NCBI GenBank assembly: GCA_943787445.1
Contig: CALSML010000001.1
Location: 121,408 to 185,407 of the forward strand
Direction: 5' to 3'
DNA length: 64,000 nt
Source of the DNA: an uncultured Alphaproteobacteria bacterium
Lineage (GTDB): Bacteria; Pseudomonadota; Alphaproteobacteria; UBA6615
In this document: positions 55,717 to 64,000 of the stretch, piece by piece
Layout of the letters: the number at the start of each line of letters is the position of its first letter
Position numbering within the stretch: position 1 is the first letter of the stretch
Program-made: the position numbers and the translations under genes
Notes under the pieces: generated by a model
What the model was told of the DNA's origin: nothing
Database searches by the model: none
Seen by the model: only the letters and a program-made list of their open reading frames with translations

Positions 55717-56360
55717 CGCTGTGTCGCTCCCTCTTGAACTTCACGGACGCGCAGCAGAGCGGGAACGAAAATTCGGGCGGCGGGGAAGATGCCTGTCAGC
55801 TGGTCATATGTGGCTTGCGGATCGGCCAGGGTGGTCAGCAGCAATGCGTCGATATTGCCGGCGGCTTCGACGGAGTTGACCACCGGGAAGTTTGCAAAAC
55901 TGCTTTGGTCGTGTGCCGGATCGATGATGGTGACGACTTCCACGTCTGCGGCCTCGCATAGGGAGGCCACCTCGGCCAGCTCGCTCGTGCCGTAGAGGGC
56001 GATGCGGGTCCACCCGCGCTGGCTGGCATCCTGCAACGCTTCGGTGCACTGGCCGCGCGCATTGCGGAAAAAGCGAAAAGAATCCGAAAGGTATTCCGCT
56101 GTCAGACGGCCTTTCTCGGCGAAGCCCTGTGGGGTGAGGTAATAGGCATAGCGGTTGGCCGGTGCCTGGCTGACCTTGATCAGGCCTTTCTTGGCGCAAC
56201 GTTTCAGATAGGCATTCGCCAGACCAAGTGCGATGCCGAGCTCCTGTGCGACCGAACGCTGGGTGATGCGCTCGTTCTCATGCACAGCGTTGAGGATGCC
56301 CAGTGTGATCTCGGCATCTTCAGTCTTGCCCGGTGAGGATATGCGTTCAGCGTTGCTCAT
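55713..56360 (-). CDS. winged-helix transcriptional regulator, probable glycan-locus repressor
   Basis: 215 residues from ATG 56360; GGGGTGAC precedes the start closely as a Shine-Dalgarno. An N-terminal MarR-like winged helix (ITLGILNAVHENERITQRSVAQELGIAL, NAYLKRCAKKGLIKV) resembles EPS-associated MarR-type regulators. A C-terminal Rossmann-like half (RIALYGTSELAEVASLCEAADVEVVTIIDP) may sense a nucleotide or sugar ligand. The gene is preceded by paired palindromes that overlap its promoter, implying autoregulation. The same motif at 36782-36819 marks the long operon as a likely target. Confidence 0.8.
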   Translation of the reverse strand: MSNAERISSPGKTEDAEITLGILNAVHENERITQRSVAQELGIALGLANAYLKRCAKKGLIKVSQAPANRYAYYLTPQGFAEKGRLTAEYLSDSFRFFRNARGQCTEALQDASQRGWTRIALYGTSELAEVASLCEAADVEVVTIIDPAHDQSSFANFPVVNSVEAAGNIDALLLTTLADPQATYDQLTGIFPAARIFVPALLRVREVQEGATQR

Positions 56361-56368
56361 GTCACCCC

Positions 56369-56405
56369 GTTCACTCGGTGAACATAGGTCGTTCAACGAA
56401 TGAAC
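56369..56405. promoter_or_regulatory. paired operator palindromes at the regulator promoter
   Basis: GTTCACTCGGTGAAC at 56369-56383 (6-bp arms, 3-bp centre) and GTTCAACGAATGAAC at 56391-56405 (CGTTCA/TGAACG arms when extended by one base). Centres are 22 bp apart. The distal site fills the -35/-10 spacer and the proximal one overlaps the -10 and start region of the minus-strand promoter. The pair matches the site at 36782-36819 in motif and layout. Confidence 0.75.
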
Positions 56406-56410
56406 GTCAA
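56381..56410 (-). promoter_or_regulatory. promoter of the regulator-antiterminator operon
   Basis: On the minus strand TTGACG (plus 56405-56410) is a near-consensus -35, and TATGTT (plus 56381-56386) is a -10 after an 18-bp spacer. Transcription would start near 56374, about 14 nt before ATG 56360, giving a very short leader. Both operators overlap it. Confidence 0.6.
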
Positions 56411-56423
56411 GTACTTCAATGGA

Positions 56424-58343
56424 TTAGCTTGATCCAGCCGGGTTGCTGAAATTGCTTTTAACGTAAGCGACCAACGCGTCGAGACAGGACTCAACATCCT
56501 GTTCGCTGGTGTTGACGACTAGATCGGCGCTGAGCGGCGCTTCGTAGGGAGCCGATATGCCCGTGAACTCCTTGATCTCCCCTACCCGCGCGCGACGGCA
56601 CAGGCCCTTGGGGTCACGGGATTCACAGGTTGCAACATCGGCATTGATGTAAATTTCGCGGAAGGAGCCCCCGGCGGCCTCTCGGGCACGGGCACGGTCG
56701 GACCGATAGGGGGAAATGAAAGCCGTGATCACGATCCGACCGGCATCCGCCAGCAGAGCTGCGACCTCACCCACGCGCCGGATATTCTCGGCACGGTCTT
56801 CGGGTGAGAAGCCGAGATTAGCGTTCAGTCCGGTCCGCACATTGTCGCCATCGAGCACATAGACCTGATAGCCCGCGTCGAACAGGCGCTGCTCCAGTGA
56901 CATGGCTAGGGTGGATTTTCCTGCTCCCGATAGGCCTGTGAACCAGAGGACACCGGGTTGATGACGGTTGCGGGCGGCACGACGCGCATTGTCGACGGCA
57001 TGGTCGACCGCGGTCAGGTTCGATGAACGTATGGTGGTGAGTTCGCGCTGGTCCGGATAGTCACCCATGGACACGACGCCACCACCCAAAGTGCGGTGCC
57101 GGTCGCATAGAAGGACGCGGGCAGTGCGTGGCAGGGAATCGTGATCATCAAGGGCGACAAGCTGATTGGTGCGGATCACCACGTCAGCGATTTCATCACG
57201 CGTCACCTCCTCAGCACTCTGATCGGTCAGTGCGTCGACATCGATGACCCGTTCGATACGTTCAACCGCGCCGGTCAGCTGTTGTGGTCCCAGTTTCAGA
57301 TCATAGCTTGCACCAACAACTAGGGGGGTGTCGGCCAGCCAGAAGAGGCGCAGATGAAAGACGTCGGTTTCAATGGGAGGGTCGGCGAGATGGCTGACGA
57401 TTTCGCCACGTTCGACAAAAATCTGTTCATCGAGCATGATTCCCACGGACTGACCGGCAGATGCAGTATCCGGTGACTCGTTGGTATTCCAGCCTTCGAT
57501 GGAGGCGATCCGTGCGGTGCGGTTGCTGGGTGAAAACAAAAGTTCATCGTCGGTCTTCAGTGAACCGGATTCGATGCGGCCGGCCAGAATACGGCGTTCG
57601 TCAAACTTGTAGATATCCTGCAATGGCAATCGCAAGGGCAGACCGCTGGGAGATTTCGGGTGTTGGAATTCGGCCACCGTGTCGATCACCGTGGGGCCGT
57701 CATACCAGCCCATACGATCGGAAATGGTGGCGACGTTGTCGCCTTCGCGCGCGGAAATCGGTATGACGCGCCGGGCGGTGACCCCGATACTCTCGAGATA
57801 GGAGAGATATTCGATCTCGATCTCCCGAAACCGGGTTTCGTCGTAATCCACCAGATCCATCTTGTTGATCGCAACGGCGACCTCACGGACGCCGAGCAGT
57901 TGCAACAGGTGGCTGTGGGGCCGCGATTGCCGGCGGACACCCTGATCGGCATCGATCATGAGCAGCGCGGCATCGGCATTGGAGGCACCGGTGACCATGT
58001 TCCGAATGAATTCACGATGCCCGGGGGCATCGATGATGACGTATTGGCGTGTGTCGTGGCGGAACCAGATCTGTGAGGTGTCGATGGTCACGCCCTGATC
58101 GCGTTCTGCCTTCAGGCTGTCCATGAGAAAAGCCCATTCGAACGGCATCCCGCGCTGGCGGCACATTTCCCGAATGGCGTCCAGCTTTCCGTTCGGCAGT
58201 TGTCCGGTATCATGAAACATGCGCCCCACGAGGGTGGATTTACCGTGATCGACATGCCCGAGGATCACCACGCGTATTAGTTCATCACTTGCGCTGGCGG
58301 TGTGTAATTCCGAACTCTCCGGGGTGGCCGGATCGGACATCAC
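56424..58343 (-). CDS. cysNC: bifunctional sulfate adenylyltransferase subunit 1 / APS kinase (CysNC)
   Basis: 639 residues. The GTPase half has [18 protein letters not shown] (G1), [12 protein letters not shown] (G3) and [11 protein letters not shown] (G4). From about residue 450 the adenylylsulfate kinase follows with [21 protein letters not shown] and [18 protein letters not shown]. With CysD it makes APS and then PAPS, the donor for sulfation. It overlaps the cysD stop, starting at GTG 58343 (GTGA) or ATG 58340. Presence in a glycan locus suggests a sulfated polymer, though a general assimilation role is also possible. Confidence 0.93.
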   Translation of the reverse strand: MMSDPATPESSELHTASASDELIRVVILGHVDHGKSTLVGRMFHDTGQLPNGKLDAIREMCRQRGMPFEWAFLMDSLKAERDQGVTIDTSQIWFRHDTRQYVIIDAPGHREFIRNMVTGASNADAALLMIDADQGVRRQSRPHSHLLQLLGVREVAVAINKMDLVDYDETRFREIEIEYLSYLESIGVTARRVIPISAREGDNVATISDRMGWYDGPTVIDTVAEFQHPKSPSGLPLRLPLQDIYKFDERRILAGRIESGSLKTDDELLFSPSNRTARIASIEGWNTNESPDTASAGQSVGIMLDEQIFVERGEIVSHLADPPIETDVFHLRLFWLADTPLVVGASYDLKLGPQQLTGAVERIERVIDVDALTDQSAEEVTRDEIADVVIRTNQLVALDDHDSLPRTARVLLCDRHRTLGGGVVSMGDYPDQRELTTIRSSNLTAVDHAVDNARRAARNRHQPGVLWFTGLSGAGKSTLAMSLEQRLFDAGYQVYVLDGDNVRTGLNANLGFSPEDRAENIRRVGEVAALLADAGRIVITAFISPYRSDRARAREAAGGSFREIYINADVATCESRDPKGLCRRARVGEIKEFTGISAPYEAPLSADLVVNTSEQDVESCLDALVAYVKSNFSNPAGSS

Positions 58344-59062
58344 ACATATCCTGATGTGCGCAGGCGTTCGAAGGAATCTTCAGCTTCCGTGTCCATCAGG
58401 CGCCCGGCCCGTTCGGGCGCATGCGTGGTTGCAAGCTCAGCAATGATCTCTTCGATAGTCGCAGCCTGGCTTTCGATGGGCGCCGTGATGTTCTTCTCGC
58501 CCAGTGAGCGATAGCGTGTCCCGTTCTTCGCAAAATACAGAGCGTTGATCGGTATATTCTCCCGTTGGGAGTAGCGCCAGATATCCACCTCGGTCCAGTG
58601 TAGCAGCGGGTGGATGCGCAGATGTGTACCGTCTGGTGTATCGGTGGCGAACTGGTCCCAGAATTCGGCGGGCTGGTCGCCTCTTCGTTACGGCGGATGC
58701 CCACAACAATTCCCTTGTAGGTGTCGTTTGAAAGAAGTTTGACCAGACCTGCGGTTTTCCGCGCTGCCGCCCGTGTCATGGGAGGGAGGTCCGGATCCAT
58801 TTCGTCTTCGGGCGGGCAGTCGATCACAACCAAATCAAGATCCCATTCCTTGGCGTAGCGGTCACGATAGGCATAGACCTCGTCGAGCTCCATGCCCGTG
58901 TCGAGTTGCACGACAGGGAAGGGCACGCGTCCGAAGAACGCCTTGCGAGCCAGCCACAGAACAACGTTGGAATCCTTCCCGACTGACCAGAGTACGGGCG
59001 GTGGCATAGGCTTCGCGCAGGATAAACACGCTTTGGGCTTCAAGGGTGTCGAGACGGTCCAT
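58340..59062 (-). pseudogene. cysD: sulfate adenylyltransferase subunit 2 (CysD), two frame breaks
   Basis: ATG 59062 starts MDRLDTLEAQSVFILREAYA. In the next frame WSVGKDSNVVLWLARKAFFGRVPFPVVQLDTG gives the PP-loop SxGKDS and the following strand. After a second break near 58680, FWDQFATDTPDGTHLRIHPLLHW and the C-terminus to 58340 follow. The first break is near 59000. The combined length of about 240 residues is slightly short of the usual 300, because a stretch before the second break appears lost. Its partner CysNC is intact, so I suspect sequence errors, but a real deletion cannot be excluded. Confidence 0.85.
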
Positions 59063-59240
59063 ATCACACGATATCAGGATAATGACGCTTGGTGCTTAGG
59101 GGTTCGAAGGAATGATGCAAGTGTAATTGTCTCGTATTTGCGCTATGTCGCGCTGTCCGCAAAGCTTGGCACGATGCGCTGCGCGCGCTATGAGCCGGGC
59201 GTACCGCCCTTGCCTGGGGTTCCTTCGGGAGTTGTTTTTG

Positions 59241-60512
59241 ATGTCTGCGTCACCTCGAATTGTCGTTATCGGTCTCGGATATGTGGGATTGCCGTTGGCG
59301 GTTCATCTCGCGCGTCATTTTGACATCGTCGGTTTTGATGTCGATGCCGGACGGGTTGCCGAATTGCAGGCCGGCCAGGACCGGACCGGCGAAATCGAGG
59401 GGGCTGATCTGGATGCCTCGCGCATGACGATCACCGATGATGAATCCGCGATCGACGGCGCGGATGTATTCATCGTCACGGTTCCAACCCCGGTTGATTC
59501 CAACAATCAGCCCGATCTGGGCGCGGTGCGCGCCGCCAGTGAAACGGTATCCCGGCATATCGCGAAGGGCGCGATCGTGGTCTATGAGTCCACGGTCTAT
59601 CCCGGCGTGACCGAAGATGAATGCGGTCCGATTCTGGCGCGCGGCTCGGGGCTTGTCTGCGGCGAAGATTTTTTCCTCGGCTATTCGCCCGAGCGGATCA
59701 ATCCCGGTGACCGGGAACACACGGTCGACCGGCTCACAAAAATTGTGGCCGGTCAGACACCCGCGGTCACCGATCAGCTTGCGGATATCTACGGTGCCTT
59801 GAACGGCGGCGATATCTATCGCGCGCGCGATATCCGGACGGCGGAAGCCGCCAAGGTGATCGAGAATGCTCAGCGGGATATCAACATCGCCTTCGTCAAC
59901 GAGGTCGCGATGATCCTTAACGGGATGGGCCTTGATGTGCTCGATGTCCTCGAAGCCGCGAACACCAAATGGAATTTCCTGCCATTCATGCCGGGACTGG
60001 TGGGCGGACACTGCATTGGCGTCGACCCCTACTATCTGGCCCATGCCGCTCAGAAGAACGGCATGCACCCGGAGGTGGTGCTTGCCGGGCGCCACATCAA
60101 TGATGCGATGGGCACTTATATTGCCAATGAGATTCATGGTGCGATGGATCAGGGCGGAGGCCGGATTCTCGTGCTGGGTCTCACCTTCAAGGAAAATGTG
60201 CCCGACCTGCGGAATTCCCGGGTGGTTGACATCATCGCCCGTTTGCAGGAGTTGGGCCATGACGTGGATGTTCATGATCCGCAGGCCTCACCGCCAGAGG
60301 CGCAGACACATTTCGGTATCGATCTTATCGAAAGTCTGGATGCGGCAACGGGCTACGATGTCGTGGTCGGGGCGGTGAAGCACCGTGAGTATGACGGACT
60401 CGATGCCGCTGCGCTGCAGCGGCTGGTCCGAGACGGCGGGCTTGTTGCCGATATCAAGGGAATCTGGCGGGACGTCACTCTGGGTGACAGCGTCCGGCGC
60501 TGGCAGCTCTAG
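59241..60512 (+). CDS. UDP-N-acetylhexosamine 6-dehydrogenase (TviB/WbpO-like)
   Basis: 423 residues from ATG 59241, with GGGAG upstream as Shine-Dalgarno. RIVVIGLGYVGLPLAVHLA is the NAD loop. YESTVYPGVTEDECGPIL and GYSPERINPGDREHT are family segments, and LVGGHCIGVDPYYLA carries the catalytic Cys. It oxidises C6 of a UDP-HexNAc twice to give the uronic acid. It is convergent with the nucleotidyltransferase gene: both stop codons lie in the same CTAG at 60509-60512. Confidence 0.92.
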   Translation: MSASPRIVVIGLGYVGLPLAVHLARHFDIVGFDVDAGRVAELQAGQDRTGEIEGADLDASRMTITDDESAIDGADVFIVTVPTPVDSNNQPDLGAVRAASETVSRHIAKGAIVVYESTVYPGVTEDECGPILARGSGLVCGEDFFLGYSPERINPGDREHTVDRLTKIVAGQTPAVTDQLADIYGALNGGDIYRARDIRTAEAAKVIENAQRDINIAFVNEVAMILNGMGLDVLDVLEAANTKWNFLPFMPGLVGGHCIGVDPYYLAHAAQKNGMHPEVVLAGRHINDAMGTYIANEIHGAMDQGGGRILVLGLTFKENVPDLRNSRVVDIIARLQELGHDVDVHDPQASPPEAQTHFGIDLIESLDAATGYDVVVGAVKHREYDGLDAAALQRLVRDGGLVADIKGIWRDVTLGDSVRRWQL

Positions 60513-61639
60513 AAGATCGCCGCGAACTCGGCATTGGCGCGGCGGTAGGCGTCGATCTGCCCGATATCGACCCAGTATTCCTCGACCGGATAGGCGTGTG
60601 TACGCAGTTCGGCGTCGCGACAGGCATCGAAGAGTTGTGGCATATCAAATGCCTGGTCTCGCGGCACCATGTCGAGGGCCTCGAGTCTCAGCACATATAT
60701 TCCGGCATTGATGAAATGACGGCTCACGAGTTTCTCGCGTAGTCCGCGGATTTCGTTATTGCTGATATCCACGACCCCGTAGGGCACCTAAATCTCGTAG
60801 TTGCACACCGCCATTGTTGCGACGGCGTCGTTTTCACGATGGAAATCGATCATCTGCACAGGGTCGAGCTGGGACAGGATGTCCCCATTCATGACCGGCA
60901 GGGGATGGTCATTTTGCGTCGCCAGCCGCGCCAGCGGACCGGCCGTGCTTAGGGGCATATCCTCTTCGATGTAATGTACGTCCACACCCAGAGCGCTGCC
61001 ATTGCCGAAATGGTTTCGGATGACATCCGCCCGATAGTTGACCGAGATGTGAAACTCGGAAAAGCCGGCATCAGCGAAGCGCCGGATAATGGTTTCCAGA
61101 ATCGGGCGACCGCCGACATCGAGCATCGGTTTGGGTGTGTGTTCGGTCAGGGGCCGGAGGCGCCGCCCTTCCCCGCCGGCCATCAGCGCAACGGGCGAGG
61201 GCTGGATTCCCGGGGCGAGCAGCGAATCAATCGTGATGAGATCCACGGCCCGGCCGGCAGAATCGATCACGGGAATGTGCTTGATCTTTTCCCGCCGCAT
61301 ATATGACAGGACATTGCCGCGCGGTTCACCGAACCGGATGGTGCGCGGAGAGCAGTTTATAATGGCGCGGACCGGATCATCGGTCTGAACCCCGCGCAGC
61401 AATCCACGGCGCAGGTCACCATCGGTCACCGTACCGATCAGTTTCTGTTGCGCGTCGACGACAAGTCCGATCTAGACCAGCCGTGTGGTGAAGCGTTCGA
61501 TCAGTGTCCGTATGGATGTATCTGGTCCGATCAGGCTTTGCGCCAGAAGCGAATCCGGAACGGCGGCCGGTGCGATTGCCGGCGCAGTTATGTTCCGGTC
61601 TTCGCGTGGTGCGGTGATGTGGGCGTGGGCGAGTTCCAT
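60509..61639 (-). pseudogene. PtmE-like CBS-domain nucleotidyltransferase with two in-frame amber codons
   Basis: One continuous frame of 376 codons from ATG 61639. A CBS pair (residues 20-135, with IGTVTDGDLRRG and IKHIPVIDSAGR) is followed by a nucleotidyltransferase with VALMAGGEGRRLRPLTEHTPKPMLDVGG from residue 149, NYRADVI and MNGDILSQL. Amber TAG codons interrupt it at codon 56 (61472-61474) and codon 284 (60788-60790), each at a position where CAG (Gln) would fit. C. jejuni PtmE with this layout makes GDP-glucosamine for legionaminic acid. LegB is the next gene upstream. TAG is also used as a normal stop here. Confidence 0.75.
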
Positions 61640-61707
61640 GGAATGTCTAGACTTCGCGAAAAACTTTAATGATCCGTTTACGATGGGATATCGGGCGGTG
61701 TGCGGGG

Positions 61708-62720
61708 TCAGACATTGTAGACATGCGCCTTGTAGCCGACACGATTGGCGGGCTTGGCGAACCAGTCGATGGTTGCGGCCAGGCCGCGGCGGAAACCTTC
61801 CAGACCGGCATGCAAGGGCTGCCAGCTGATAAGGTCTGCCGCTTTCCTGTTGTCACACCACAGGCGTTCGACCTCGGATACATCCGGGCGCAGGTGGGTG
61901 TCTTCGGTTTCAACCTGAATGTCGACATTCATCAGCTCTGCGATGGCGTAGGCAGTATCACCGACCGAGATTTCGAAATTGGTGCCGATGTTCACGACTT
62001 TACCAACGGCACCATTGGTTTCTGCGGCCGCCAGAAAGCCGGCAACCGTATCGCCGACATATGTGAAATCACGGTCGGTGCGGTCGCACCGAGGCGAATG
62101 GTCGCCGGGCCCTTGCGGGGGTCATGTGCGGCGAGCTGGGTGATGATTGTCGGGATTACGGCACGGGCGGACTGGCGCGGTCCATAGGTGTTGAAGGGGC
62201 GCACGACGGACACGGGGGTCCCGAAGGAACGGCCATAGCTCAGTGCGATCTGATCGGCCCCGACTTTGGTGGCAGCGTAGGGCGACTGCGGGTTCAAAGT
62301 GTGGGCTTCATCGATCGGTACGTATTGCGCAGTGCCATAGACTTCGCTGGTGGAGGTGTGGACCACCCGGGAGACACCCAGATCGGTGGCCGCCTGAACA
62401 ATGTTCAGGGTGCCGGTGACATTCGTGTCGACGTAGCTTTCCGGGGCCAGGTAGGAATAGGGAATGCCGATCAGTGCGGCGAGATGGAGGACAGTGTCGC
62501 ATCCCGCCATGGCCTGTCGTACGGCATGAGAATCGCGAATGTCGCCGGCAATGATTTCGATCGCATCGAGCGTTTCCGGTGCGGCGTCGTCCAGACAGCC
62601 CCACGAACCACGTGAATCGTATTCTACGAAGGCGCGCACCTCCACCCCTTCGGCGGCCAACTGCTCCACCAGATGGGAGCCGATAAGCCCGCCTGCACCT
62701 GTCACGAGAACCTTTGTCAC
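61708..62720 (-). pseudogene. legB: LegB-like nucleotide-sugar 4,6-dehydratase, one frame break
   Basis: ATG 62720 begins VLVTGAGGLIGSHLVEQLA (NAD loop), then VRAFVEYDSRGSWGCLDDA, LAALIGIPYSYLAPESYVDTN, HTSTSEVYGTAQYVPIDE, SPYAATKVGAD and RPFNTYGPRQSARAVIPTIITQ, the diagnostic LegB series with the catalytic YxxxK. Near 62090 the frame changes; the C-terminus continues RDFTYVGDTVAGFL to HVYNV at 61708. The joined length is about 337 residues, normal for the family. It would make the 4-keto-6-deoxy GDP-sugar of the legionaminic route. Confidence 0.85.
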
Positions 62721-62831
62721 TCTGCCTCACATCACCAAACGACCGCGACGCGGCCAGATCAGTTCATGGTCGGCGAGTATGGTTAAGGAAACGTAAGGAT
62801 TGTGATGTTGTTGGCGCCGGATTGTGCGGCG

Positions 62832-64000
62832 TCAGGTCTTTTTCGGGACCTTTTTCAGTGCCCATTTGACCCGGGCAGCCGAGGTATCGGCGTCGAGGGT
62901 TCCTGAGACGACGACCTGTTCGGTGCGGCGGACTTCATCTGCAGTGCCCAGATAGACACTTTCGGCGAGCGACAGGGTGCCGCCTTCGGCGATCAGTCGC
63001 CACCCGACCCCGCTGGGCAGTCGCAACAGGACCGCCGACCCGTTCTGGACCAGGGACGCCTGAACCGTCGGGTGCAGATGAAAGCGCAGGGCGAATCCGC
63101 GTGCCGGCCGGGAACTGCCCGTGGCACCGCCGCGCAGGAGAGCGTCTTCACCGCGGATGTCCTCGCCGCCGGCTGCCATATAAACCCGGCGTTCATGGGT
63201 CAGGCCAAAGACCGGCACGTAGCCATCCTGTTGGGCCGAAATCCAGTGGCTGCCATCATCTTCCTTGCGCTCGGCGGTCACCTCCGTGGGGCGACGGCCA
63301 AATGTGGTATCAGCCAGAATTTCGGAGGAATTGGTATCGTCGATGACCATCGTCGAATGGGCAGCGGTTGATCGCTGCACGGCGGCCCAGGGATCCCGGT
63401 TGCCCGGGCGTGCGCCGCAATTAGTGATCAGCCGCTCCTTGCCGATGGACACTTCCATGCTCAGTGTTCCGGCGTGGGCGGTGGTGTCGAGCCCGGCCTG
63501 GGGTGGCACGCCCGTGTCGAGCAGCAACACCGTGCGATTGGCCACCAGCCGTTCGAATCCGGAATGGGGGGCGTGCGCGGGCGGGCGTCCGCGCGCATCC
63601 GCCTGGGTGAGCAGCATATCGATCAGCCAGTCTTCGCCCTCCCCGCTGCCATTGAACAGGGCCAGCCCGCCATCATTGTGGCGCAGCATCCGCAGGAAGG
63701 GAGCGGCCCGGTCGATGGCCGCGAGAAGAAAGGAGGGAATATCGCTGCCTGATGCCAGCAGCGCACTTCGGACATCCACGAGGTCTCGCAGAACCATTTC
63801 CTGAGTTTGCGGATTGCGGGAGATGTGTCCGCCATCCGGGCGTATCTGCCGATCCACGGCGCGTTCGAGAATTTTCAGTCCCTGCCGAATGGCGCTGTCA
63901 TTGTCGGGCAGCGCCACACCGGCGGCGATCAGCCCTTTGGCCGCCCGGATCAGGCCGGCACCTTCCACGCCGCCGGGCAGAACCCGGGCGAGATGTTTCG
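62832..64000 (-). CDS. heparinase II/III-like protein, N-terminus beyond window end
   Basis: 389 codons are visible; the frame is open to the window edge (KHLARVLPGGVEGAGLIRAAKGL), so the GTG at 63968 is not the true start. An alpha-helical toroid part (LKILERAVDRQIRPDGGHISRNPQTQEM) precedes a beta-sandwich C-terminal domain (HAGTLSMEVSIGKERLITNCG, RSTAAHSTMVIDDTNSSE), the family's layout with the characteristic late His. It could be a polysaccharide lyase or a glycan-modifying protein in the envelope. No signal peptide is visible in the part present. It starts upstream of the legB-like gene on the same strand. Confidence 0.75.
   Translation of the reverse strand, partial: KHLARVLPGGVEGAGLIRAAKGLIAAGVALPDNDSAIRQGLKILERAVDRQIRPDGGHISRNPQTQEMVLRDLVDVRSALLASGSDIPSFLLAAIDRAAPFLRMLRHNDGGLALFNGSGEGEDWLIDMLLTQADARGRPPAHAPHSGFERLVANRTVLLLDTGVPPQAGLDTTAHAGTLSMEVSIGKERLITNCGARPGNRDPWAAVQRSTAAHSTMVIDDTNSSEILADTTFGRRPTEVTAERKEDDGSHWISAQQDGYVPVFGLTHERRVYMAAGGEDIRGEDALLRGGATGSSRPARGFALRFHLHPTVQASLVQNGSAVLLRLPSGVGWRLIAEGGTLSLAESVYLGTADEVRRTEQVVVSGTLDADTSAARVKWALKKVPKKT

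Noticed and set aside
59250-60275. A 341-codon minus-strand open frame opposite the nucleotide-sugar dehydrogenase
   Set aside because: The plus-strand protein shows all catalytic motifs of the family; the antisense frame has none.
1-64000. CRISPR arrays, tRNA or rRNA genes, insertion sequences
   Set aside because: I saw no regularly spaced direct repeats, cloverleaf-like segments with CCA ends, or transposase-like frames. This was by eye only.

Overview
The window is a large surface-glycan (capsule, O-antigen or glycosylated S-layer/flagellin type) biosynthesis locus. It most likely comes from an alphaproteobacterium: the coding is dense and GC-rich, genes are coupled by 1-4 nt stop/start overlaps, a NusG paralogue sits next to a winged-helix regulator, and a TonB-dependent receptor is present. 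No rRNA, tRNA, CRISPR array, insertion sequence or phage gene was recognised. The species cannot be named from what is visible.

Layout. (1) 36546 down to 1 is one minus-strand block of about 35 genes. In transcription order it holds a damaged O-acyltransferase, a PhyH-type oxygenase, a GT-B-like protein, two SpsF-like cytidylyltransferases around a pseudaminic acid synthase (PseI), a Gfo/Idh oxidoreductase, a DegT aminotransferase, a tandem amidohydrolase, a HisH/HisF/amidotransferase triad, a formyltransferase, two GNAT enzymes around an acyl carrier protein, sugar-modifying and transferase genes, an ABC exporter, a secreted quinoprotein-like dehydrogenase with cytochrome c, PseC, an acyl-AMP ligase, PseG, a GT-C glycosyltransferase, a second PhyH oxygenase, a second nonulosonate synthase without SAF domain, a NeuA-type cytidylyltransferase, a P-loop protein, a radical SAM protein, methyltransferases, AsnB and the start of a glycosyltransferase. 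(2) 36994-40203 (plus) carries a sulfatase-fold membrane protein, a small secreted protein and a two-domain methyltransferase. (3) 49351-40213 (minus) carries three FkbM methyltransferases, an asparagine-synthase-like protein, a GT4 glycosyltransferase, a methyltransferase-GT2 fusion, a methyltransferase and PseB. (4) 49410-52179 is a TonB-dependent receptor convergent with a TonB protein. (5) 56360-52213 (minus) carries the winged-helix regulator, an RfaH/NusG-like antiterminator, a flippase-like protein and a large membrane protein. (6) 59062-56424 is CysD-CysNC for PAPS synthesis. (7) 59241-64000 carries a nucleotide-sugar dehydrogenase, a PtmE-like nucleotidyltransferase with two in-frame amber codons, a LegB-like dehydratase and a partial heparinase II/III-like protein.

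How it fits together. PseB, PseC, PseH-like, PseG, PseI and cytidylyltransferases together cover a route to a CMP-pseudaminic-type acid. LegB and PtmE relatives point to a second, legionaminic-type entry. The amidotransferase triad, formyltransferase, ACP/AMP-ligase/GNAT set and methyltransferases suggest unusual N-acyl, amidino, formyl and methyl decoration.

The strongest new observation is a control circuit. Paired palindromes (GTTCAC-N3-GTGAAC type) sit in matching places over two promoters: that of the winged-helix regulator (56369-56405) and one at 36782-36824 that would drive the long minus-strand block. The leader of that block contains an ops-like sequence (36593-36605) next to a hairpin, and an RfaH-like protein is encoded beside the regulator. 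This suggests coupled repression and antitermination of a 36-kb operon.

Quality note. Reading-frame breaks cluster at 45.3-50.9 kb and 58.6-62.1 kb, with single cases near 17.8 and 36.5 kb. Many look like one-base indels, so sequencing error is at least as likely as true gene decay.
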